A stretch of DNA of 9,256 bases from JBJXFY01 sp046155815 (GTDB lineage: Bacteria > Verrucomicrobiota > Verrucomicrobiia > Limisphaerales > CAIMTB01), in the NCBI GenBank assembly GCA_046155815.1, contig JBJXFY010000264.1, positions 1 through 9,256 on the forward strand, written 5' to 3'. Within the stretch, counting starts at the first letter, position 1, and each line of letters begins with the position of its first letter. Below the pieces are notes generated by a model. The model was not told where the DNA came from and ran no database searches. It worked only from the letters and a program-made list of their open reading frames with translations. Below are positions 1-4,897 of this stretch, piece after piece. The position numbers and the translations under genes are program-made.

Positions 1-128
1 ATCTCCCCGCCCATTTCGAGTTGAACCGTTCACCGGAAGCATCCGCCCGAAGATGACCGCGAACACGCATCGTCGGCCATCCGAAATCTGGTTCCCGAAA
101 CGTGACCGTGAAGTGCCTGTAAGTCCGC

Positions 129-611
129 TCAGTAAGGCTTCGCGATGACCCGGCGATCCGGATTGGTCGCGGTGGGCTCGCGATAAATCGGCGCCGGGGT
201 CGTGTACCGCAGTTCGTACCCCTTGAGGACGAACTCGGGGTAAAACCCGTTGCTCGCGGGCTCATAAACGGTATCGCCCGAATAATAGCCGTTGAGCCTG
301 TACTCGAAGTTGTTGTCCGAGCCCAGCTTTTTGGTTGTCCGGTCAGGAGCGGGTTTCTGGTTTTCATTCAGCACGACCAGCTTCGCGGCGCTCCACGGCT
401 GGCCCGAGGCGCGAACAAATCCCCAGAATTTGTAATCCGTCTTGAAGTACCGCCTCCCGACAAACCACGCGCCGGACGGCTCATTCTTGATTTCCTCCAG
501 CATCGTGGCGCGCGCCGCGGAGATCGCCGATGGCGACGGCCCGAGCGACGACTGGCAGGCGGCAAGCAGGAATATCGGGAGCAGGGCGCTGGCAGGGCGG
601 AACAGTTTCAT
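129..611 (-). CDS. Small putative lipoprotein of unknown function
   Basis: This 160-residue protein begins with a short basic N-terminus, a hydrophobic stretch (about residues 7-18) and the lipobox L16-A17-A18-C19, so it should be cleaved by signal peptidase II and lipid-anchored at Cys19, leaving about 142 mature residues. The mature part is rich in Tyr, Phe, Trp, Asn and Lys (for example the GRRYFKTDYKFWGF and SDNNFEYRLNGYYSGD stretches) and has no further transmembrane segment, which suggests a compact, mostly beta periplasmic domain. I do not recognise a named family. The codons look less GC-rich than those of the neighbouring genes. It is divergent from glcD, and the two share a 243-base intergenic region. 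A weak purine-rich site (GAGAAG) precedes the ATG on the minus strand. The lipoprotein call is firm; the function is unknown. Confidence 0.8.
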   Translation of the reverse strand: MKLFRPASALLPIFLLAACQSSLGPSPSAISAARATMLEEIKNEPSGAWFVGRRYFKTDYKFWGFVRASGQPWSAAKLVVLNENQKPAPDRTTKKLGSDNNFEYRLNGYYSGDTVYEPASNGFYPEFVLKGYELRYTTPAPIYREPTATNPDRRVIAKPY

Positions 612-721
612 GCGCCGCTTCTCTACCGGATCGGTTTCGGGGAATCAACCGCCCTGCTCAAGTGCCCGAGATGGCCGGGCTTCGGCAGGGGCGTCTTCGA
701 CCGTATCGAGACCCAGGCTGT

Positions 722-774
722 TGCGTCGTGATTCGGACCCTTTGCGGTCTGAATCGGAACCTCTTTCCGACGCA
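722..774. promoter_or_regulatory. Nested inverted repeats upstream of glcD (operator or structured leader)
   Basis: An inner inverted repeat has 10-base arms, GATTCGGACC (730-739) and GGTCTGAATC (746-755), complementary except for one G-T pair and separated by 6 bases. It lies inside an outer perfect pair, TGCGTCG (722-728) and CGACGCA (768-774). A third pair, TCGGAA (754-759) and TTCCGA (765-770), would compete with both for the same bases. As DNA, the inner repeat looks like a dimeric regulator's operator. As RNA, the set could form alternative hairpins in a glcD leader. It ends about 80 bases before the glcD start codon. Which of the two roles applies cannot be decided from sequence alone. 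Confidence 0.5.
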
Positions 775-842
775 TCGGCGACGGCGTCCACGGTGGCGTG
801 GCTTACGATACGGTTTGCGCTCACCCACGGATGCGAACTACC

Positions 843-848
843 AAGGAA
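843..848 (+). promoter_or_regulatory. Ribosome-binding site that sets the glcD start
   Basis: AAGGAA lies 6 bases before the ATG at 855. This favours that codon over the in-frame ATG codons at 798 and 831, whose extra residues (MAYDTVCAHPRM and following) do not resemble a GlcD N-terminus. Confidence 0.65.
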
Positions 849-854
849 TCCTCC

Positions 855-2228
855 ATGCCGAATCTTGTCGCCGATCTGACACCTCTGCTCGAACCCGCGC
901 GCGTCCTCCATTCGCGGGAAGACCTTCTCACCTACGGCTATGACGGCACCGCCGCCACCACCGGCGTACCCGCCGTCGTCGTGATGGCGCGCACGACCGG
1001 CGAGGTTGCCGCCATCGTGAAATATGCCGCCGCGCATCGCGTCCCGATTGTCGGGCGCGGCAGCGGCACGGGCCTCTCCGGCGGCAGCGTGCCATCACCC
1101 GGCTGCATCGTCCTTTGCCTCACGCAAATGGACAAAGTGCTCGAACTCGATGAGAAAAACCTCACGATCCTCGTCGAGGCGGGCGTCATCACGCAGAAGG
1201 TTACCGACCTTGCCGACAGCGTGGGCCTGCTCTATCCGCCCGATCCCGGCTCGATGAAGATCAGCACCATCGGCGGCAACGTCGCCGAGAACAGCGGCGG
1301 ACTGCGCGGGCTGAAGTACGGCGTCACCCGGGACTACGTGATGGGCATGGAAGTCGTCCTCGCCGACGGCACGGTGGTCTGGCTCGGCAACAAGTGCGTG
1401 AAGGATGTGGCCGGCTATTCGATGAAGGACGTCTTCATCGGCAGTGAAGGCACGCTCGGCATCATCACAAAAGTGCTGCTCAAGCTCGTGCCCAAGCCTG
1501 CCGCGAAAAAGACAATGCTCGCTACTTTCGCCCGCATGGACAGCGCCAGCGACACCGTGTCGGCAATCATCGCGGCGAAAATCATCCCCTGCACCCTCGA
1601 GGTCCTCGACCGCACCACGATCCACTGCGTCGAGGACTACGCGAAGGTCGGCCTGCCGCTGGACTGCGAGGCGCTGCTGCTCATGGAAACCGACGGCCAT
1701 CCCGCCGTCGTCGCCGAGGAGGCCGCCGCGATGGAGCGCCTCGCCCGCGCGAACGGCGCGCTCGAAGTCCGCGTGGCGAAGGACGACGCCGAGGCCGCGC
1801 GCCTCGCCACGGCCCGCCGCTCCGCCTTCTCCGCGCTCGCCCGTGTCGCGCCGACCACGATCCTCGAGGACGCCACCGTGCCGCGCAGCCGGCTGGCGGA
1901 GATGATCCGCTTCGTGGCGCAGGTGGCGGCGAAGCACCGGCTGCGCATCGGCACCTTCGGCCACATGGGCGACGGCAACCTCCACCCGACCTTCCTCACC
2001 GACGAGCGGAACCACGAGGAAATGCACCGCGTCCACGAGGCGTTCCGCGAGATCTTCGCCGAGGCCATCCGGCTCGGCGGCACGATCACCGGCGAGCACG
2101 GCATCGGCGTGGCGAAGAAGGAGTTCCTGCCGGAGTTCGCCGGCGCCGGCCAGATGCGCGTGATGCGTGCGCTGCGCCGGGCGCTGGACCCGGCCGGGAT
2201 CCTGAATCCGGGGAAGATGTTTGATTGA
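855..2228 (+). CDS. glcD: Glycolate oxidase FAD-binding subunit GlcD (FAD-linked 2-hydroxyacid oxidase)
   Basis: This 457-residue flavoprotein should oxidise glycolate (or D-lactate or a similar 2-hydroxy acid) at the cytoplasmic face of the membrane, passing electrons through GlcF. The N-terminal FAD-binding type 4 (PCMH/VAO) domain shows the glycine-rich GRGSGTGLSGGS at residues 67-78, PGS at 131-133 and STIGGNVAENSGG at 137-149, followed by KDVAGYSMKDVFIGSEGTLG. The C-terminal FAD-oxidase domain carries HMGDGNLHP (370-378) and GEHGIG (413-418), which hold the conserved active-site or metal-binding histidines, and ends in the typical DPAGILNPGKMFD. Length and motif order are normal, with no break. 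The start at 855 is chosen for its AAGGAA ribosome-binding site. The glcF partner is 1.3 kb downstream, separated by a repeat, a membrane protein and a toxin-antitoxin pair. Substrate choice (glycolate or D-lactate) cannot be settled from these motifs. Confidence 0.92.
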   Translation: MPNLVADLTPLLEPARVLHSREDLLTYGYDGTAATTGVPAVVVMARTTGEVAAIVKYAAAHRVPIVGRGSGTGLSGGSVPSPGCIVLCLTQMDKVLELDEKNLTILVEAGVITQKVTDLADSVGLLYPPDPGSMKISTIGGNVAENSGGLRGLKYGVTRDYVMGMEVVLADGTVVWLGNKCVKDVAGYSMKDVFIGSEGTLGIITKVLLKLVPKPAAKKTMLATFARMDSASDTVSAIIAAKIIPCTLEVLDRTTIHCVEDYAKVGLPLDCEALLLMETDGHPAVVAEEAAAMERLARANGALEVRVAKDDAEAARLATARRSAFSALARVAPTTILEDATVPRSRLAEMIRFVAQVAAKHRLRIGTFGHMGDGNLHPTFLTDERNHEEMHRVHEAFREIFAEAIRLGGTITGEHGIGVAKKEFLPEFAGAGQMRVMRALRRALDPAGILNPGKMFD

Positions 2229-2446
2229 GGTGAAGCCTTGGAAGAAATGGCGGCACCGCAGATGAACACAGAGGGACGCAGATTCGGTGAGGCCGTTCCA
2301 GGAGCCTGCCCGGGAGGCGGGGCGGGCATCCTGCCTGCCGCACGGGCTTCCAGCCCGCGCCACCGGACGGCTCCGGGGCGCGGTGCCCCGCGACCGCGGC
2401 AGCCGTGTTTGTCCGCGTCCGTCCACGGTTTCCCTTCCTGAGTCGC
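2229..2446. repeat. Composite hairpin-rich dispersed-type repeat after glcD
   Basis: This 218-base gap is filled with palindromic units. CGGGCT-TCC-AGCCCG (2343-2357) is a perfect 6-base stem. CGGGGC (2374-2379) pairs with GCCCCG (2385-2390) over a 5-base loop. GCGGGCATCCTGCCTGC (2322-2338) is a less perfect unit of the same kind. Left and right edges carry related inverted pieces: GGGACGCAGA (2273-2282) matches the reverse complement of TCCGCGTCCG (2412-2421) at 8 of 10 bases. CGCAGAT occurs twice on the left (2257-2263 and 2278-2284). The wording of these units resembles multicopy intergenic repeats I associate with Verrucomicrobiota genomes. The copy number cannot be tested in this window. 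The hairpins could also protect the glcD mRNA 3' end. Confidence 0.6.
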
Positions 2447-2917
2447 ATGCTCCAGAGCCTCCTCTTCCGCCGTCTGGTGACGGTCGCCATCGCGCTCAGC
2501 CTGGGCGTGATGGCGGGCTTCCTCGTGGCCGTGCGCCGGATCAACCCGGCCCTCGAGATCCACGTCGGACCGCTGGCCGTGGCGGCCGGCCTCGTGGCGG
2601 CGGTGGCCTCGGGGTGGTTTGCGGCGGGCGTGTTCCAGGCGCTGGCCACGCCGCCGGCCGCGGCCGGCCCGCGGCTGCGGCAGCTCACCCGGCGCGGGTT
2701 GCTGGTGATGGGCGCCGTGCTCGCCGTGTTCTTCGCCTGGTCCATCAAGGACGTGTCGCCCGCCAAGCAGAAGGAGATGGTCATCGGCACGTCGCTCGCG
2801 TTGGTCGCCCTCGGCGGCGCGCTGTTCTTCTTCCTGCAGGTCGTGCGCTTCCTCGAAAGGGACGAGGCGGGCGGCGGCGCCGAAAAGCCGCTGGAGGAAC
2901 CACCGGAAGCGCGTTAG
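2447..2917 (+). CDS. Small four-helix membrane protein of unknown function
   Basis: This 156-residue protein has four predicted transmembrane helices, at about residues 10-29, 41-65, 84-100 and 111-134, and a charged, Glu/Pro-rich C-terminal tail (138-156) that is probably soluble. I do not recognise a family and see no catalytic motif. The ATG at 2447 is preferred over the in-frame ATG at 2405, because the 14 extra residues from 2405 are encoded by the edge of the upstream repeat and look unlike the protein. No clear ribosome-binding site is visible for either. The stop codon overlaps the ribosome-binding site of the antitoxin gene (AGGAGG, 2916-2921), so this gene is probably co-transcribed with the toxin-antitoxin pair and glcF. 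The position between glcD and glcF suggests, but does not show, a link to the oxidase. Confidence 0.7.
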   Translation: MLQSLLFRRLVTVAIALSLGVMAGFLVAVRRINPALEIHVGPLAVAAGLVAAVASGWFAAGVFQALATPPAAAGPRLRQLTRRGLLVMGAVLAVFFAWSIKDVSPAKQKEMVIGTSLALVALGGALFFFLQVVRFLERDEAGGGAEKPLEEPPEAR

Positions 2918-2921
2918 GAGG
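2916..2921 (+). promoter_or_regulatory. Strong ribosome-binding site of the antitoxin gene, overlapping the upstream stop
   Basis: AGGAGG ends 5 bases before the ATG at 2927 and shares bases with the TAG stop (2915-2917) of the membrane-protein gene. It is the strongest ribosome-binding site in the plus-strand block. The two genes that follow, toxin and glcF, start by overlapping stop codons, so this site may drive translation of all three. Confidence 0.75.
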
Positions 2922-2926
2922 CGGTC

Positions 2927-3160
2927 ATGCAATCCTTTGACCGCATCACCTCCTCGCCGTCGAAGCTGGATGGGCAGCCCTGCATCCGGAACCTGCGCCT
3001 GACGGTACGGCGGGTCGTCGAGGCCGCCGCGCTCTATCCGGACAAGGACGAACTTCGCGCGGCGTATCCGGAACTGGAGGACGAGGACATTCGGCAGGCC
3101 CTGGCCTACGCGGCGGCCCGGCTGGAAGACCGGGTCATCCCGCTGGCCCAGGCGGCATGA
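2927..3160 (+). CDS. DUF433-family antitoxin (VapB45-like)
   Basis: This 77-residue protein matches the DUF433 pattern throughout: RITSSPSKLDGQPCIRNLRLTV at residues 6-27 (the family's GxPCIRxxRxxV signature), a predicted helix-turn-helix at about 28-60, and PELEDEDIRQALAYAAARLED at 48-68. DUF433 proteins commonly sit directly upstream of a PIN-like DUF5615 toxin and act as its antitoxin, often with a DNA-binding role. Here the stop overlaps the toxin start as ATGA (3157-3160), the usual arrangement for a coupled pair. The start is fixed by the AGGAGG site 5 bases upstream. It could in principle repress its own operon; no separate operator is visible immediately upstream, since the preceding gene abuts it. 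Confidence 0.88.
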   Translation: MQSFDRITSSPSKLDGQPCIRNLRLTVRRVVEAAALYPDKDELRAAYPELEDEDIRQALAYAAARLEDRVIPLAQAA

Positions 3161-3546
3161 GGCTCCTGCTGGACCAGGGCCTGCCGCGCACCGCCGCCCC
3201 GCTGTTGAGCCGGCACGGCCATGATGTCGTCCACACTGGCGAAGTGGGACTGAGCGAGATGGACGATCCCGAAATCCTTGCCTGGGCCCGCGCGCAAGGC
3301 CGGTCGGTTGTGACCTTGGATGCCGACTTCCACCGCCACCTGGCCGCCGACCAATTGCGGCTTCCCTCGGTAATCCGCCTCCGCATCGAGGGCTTGCGGG
3401 CGGAGACGCTGTGCCCGTTCTTGATGGAAATTTGCGAACTGGCGGCTGCCGACCTCGCGGAAGGAGCGGCCGTGACGGTGACCGAAGATTATCGCTGCCG
3501 CATCCGCAGGCTTCCGCTCCTCACCCGCCACCCCCCGCCGCCGTGA
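3157..3546 (+). CDS. DUF5615-family PIN-like toxin
   Basis: This 129-residue protein has the layout of DUF5615 PIN-like proteins, the expected partners of DUF433 antitoxins and presumed metal-dependent RNases. RLLLDQGLP at residues 2-10 is the first acidic strand (family members usually read LLDENLP, so a Gln replaces the Glu here). HGHDVVHTGEVGLSEMDDPEI covers 20-40, VVTLDADF covers 51-58 with Asp55 and Asp57 as likely metal ligands, and VTVTEDYRCRIRRLPL (106-121) is the typical C-terminal strand. The last eight residues (LTRHPPPP) look like an extra tail. Its ATG overlaps the antitoxin stop, and its TGA stop (3544-3546) overlaps the GTG start of glcF. Whether it is active, given the Glu-to-Gln change, cannot be judged from sequence. 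Confidence 0.87.
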   Translation: MRLLLDQGLPRTAAPLLSRHGHDVVHTGEVGLSEMDDPEILAWARAQGRSVVTLDADFHRHLAADQLRLPSVIRLRIEGLRAETLCPFLMEICELAAADLAEGAAVTVTEDYRCRIRRLPLLTRHPPPP

Positions 3547-4835
3547 GCTTCCTCAAGCACCTCGACTACTCCGTCGTCCAGCAGTGCATGCACTGCGGCA
3601 TGTGCCTGCCCACCTGCCCGACCTACGACGCCACCAAGCTCGAGCGCAACAGCCCCCGCGGCCGCATCGCCCTCATGCGGGCCGTCGCGGACGACCGCCT
3701 CACGCCCTCGCGGGCCTTCGCGGAGGAGATGTACTTCTGCCTCGGCTGCCTCGCCTGCCAGACCGCCTGCCCCGCGGGCGTGAACTACGCCGAACTCTTC
3801 GAGCACGCCCGCGCCGAGGCCGAGGCGTCCGGCGTCCTCCAGTCGCCGAAGCGCTCTATCATCCGCGGCTTCACGCTGCGCTGGCTCTTCGCCGAGCAGG
3901 GCCGCCTTCAGTTCGTCGGCGCGGCCCTGCGCCTCTGGCAGCGGCTCGGCCTGCAAACCTTCGTCCGCCGCAGCGGCCTGCTGCGCCTGCTCCCAAAGCG
4001 CCTGCGCGAACTCGAGGCCATGACGCCGACGGTGCTGCCCGCCTTCTCCGACGACCTCATCCCGCCTGTCACGCCCGCTGCCGGTGAATGCCGTTTCCGC
4101 GTGGCCGTGCTCACCGGCTGCGTGCAGGACCTGCTGTTCAGCGACGTGAACCGCGACACCGTCGAGGTGCTCGCCCGCAACGGCTGCGAGGTCCACGTCC
4201 CGCGAGCGCAGGGCTGCTGCGGCTCCCTTCACGCGCACAACGGCGAATGGGCCCTCGCCGCCGGCCGCGCCCGCGGGATGATTGACCTCCTCCCGCCGGC
4301 ACGCTTCGACGCCATCATCACCAATGCCGCCGGCTGCGGCTCCCACCTCAAGCACTTCACCAGCTTCCTCAAGGACGATCCCGCCTACGCCGCCCGCGCC
4401 GCCGAGTGGGACCGCAAGGTGCAGGACATCCACGAGTGGCTCGCCCGCACCGGCATCGCCCCGCCGCGCGGCGGCACGCCGCAGGCCGTGACCTACCACG
4501 AAGCCTGCCATCTCTGCCACGGCCAGAAGGTCACCGTCCAGCCCCGCCAGGTGCTGCGGGCCATCCCCGGGGTGAAGCTCGTGGAGCTGGCCGAGAGCAC
4601 CTGGTGCTGCGGCAGCGCCGGCGTGTACAACCTCACCCAGCCCGAGATGGCCGGCGAACTGCTCGAACGGAAGGTGAAGCACATCCGCGCCACCGGTGCT
4701 GCCGTGGTCGCCACGGGCAATCCCGGCTGCCTGCTTCAGGTCCAGAACGGTTGCCGCGCCGCCGGCCTCGACCTCCGCGTCGTCCACCCCGTCACCCTGC
4801 TGGCGGAGGCGTACCGGGCGGAACGCGAGGCCTGA
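3543..4835 (+). CDS. glcF: Glycolate oxidase iron-sulfur subunit GlcF
   Basis: This 430-residue protein carries two 4Fe-4S motifs, CMHCGMCLPTCP at residues 15-26 and CLGCLACQTACP at 66-77, followed by two CCG domains with Cys-Cys-Gly at 225-227 and 355-357 and the HEACHLCHGQ stretch between them. This is the order found in GlcF, which passes electrons from the GlcD flavin to the respiratory chain at the inner membrane. The GTG at 3543 is chosen as the start because it gives the normal short lead (14 residues) before the first cysteine; the in-frame ATG at 3411 would add 44 unrelated residues from inside the toxin gene. GTG overlaps the toxin stop as GTGA, and the 25 bases before it are pyrimidine-rich with no ribosome-binding site, so translational coupling to the toxin is likely. 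Its partner glcD lies upstream. No glcE is present in the window. Confidence 0.9.
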   Translation: MSFLKHLDYSVVQQCMHCGMCLPTCPTYDATKLERNSPRGRIALMRAVADDRLTPSRAFAEEMYFCLGCLACQTACPAGVNYAELFEHARAEAEASGVLQSPKRSIIRGFTLRWLFAEQGRLQFVGAALRLWQRLGLQTFVRRSGLLRLLPKRLRELEAMTPTVLPAFSDDLIPPVTPAAGECRFRVAVLTGCVQDLLFSDVNRDTVEVLARNGCEVHVPRAQGCCGSLHAHNGEWALAAGRARGMIDLLPPARFDAIITNAAGCGSHLKHFTSFLKDDPAYAARAAEWDRKVQDIHEWLARTGIAPPRGGTPQAVTYHEACHLCHGQKVTVQPRQVLRAIPGVKLVELAESTWCCGSAGVYNLTQPEMAGELLERKVKHIRATGAAVVATGNPGCLLQVQNGCRAAGLDLRVVHPVTLLAEAYRAEREA

Positions 4836-4897
4836 ACGGGCCGCAACACCCCCGCGCTCCGCCGAGGCCGCGCCGGAAGCGGCGGCTGCCATGCTCC

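Larger units (their letters stand above)
612..854. promoter_or_regulatory. Divergent intergenic region between the lipoprotein gene and glcD
   Basis: The 5' ends of both flanking genes face this region, so it must hold their promoters unless one is read from further away. No convincing sigma-70 pair is visible. A TAnnnT-like TACGAT at 804-809 could be a -10 for glcD but has no matching -35. The notable content is a nested inverted repeat at 722-774, listed separately. Reading frames that cross this region on either strand are overlapped by the better-supported flanking genes and show no recognisable domain. Confidence 0.5.

Noticed and set aside
1..70. Minus-strand ATG at 68-70 with an open frame to the window edge
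   Set aside because: Only 23 codons are visible, with no clear ribosome-binding site and no signature; a gene start cannot be supported.
2..148. Plus-strand open frame from the window edge, a possible 3' end of another gene
   Set aside because: It has 48 codons with no recognisable motif and overlaps the lipoprotein gene's 3' end; too little to call.
664..680. Short dyad GCCCG/CGGGC before glcD
   Set aside because: Five-base arms with a 7-base loop are common by chance at this GC content.
2405..2446. Earlier ATG for the membrane protein
   Set aside because: The added residues are encoded by the edge of the upstream repeat and do not look like part of the protein; no ribosome-binding site supports it.
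1095..2932. Long open frames on the minus strand opposite glcD and the membrane-protein gene
   Set aside because: They are antisense to a well-supported gene, very rich in Arg, Ala, Gly and His, and show no domain; GC-rich coding DNA commonly leaves such frames open.
3489..4892. 467-codon open frame on the minus strand opposite glcF
   Set aside because: glcF has complete Fe-S and CCG motifs; the opposite frame is Ala/Gly/Val-rich with no recognisable domain.
4836..4897. Possible terminator between glcF and the convergent receptor gene
   Set aside because: The best dyad (GCCGC 4867-4871 with GCGGC 4879-4883) has a 5-base stem and no T-tract in either direction.
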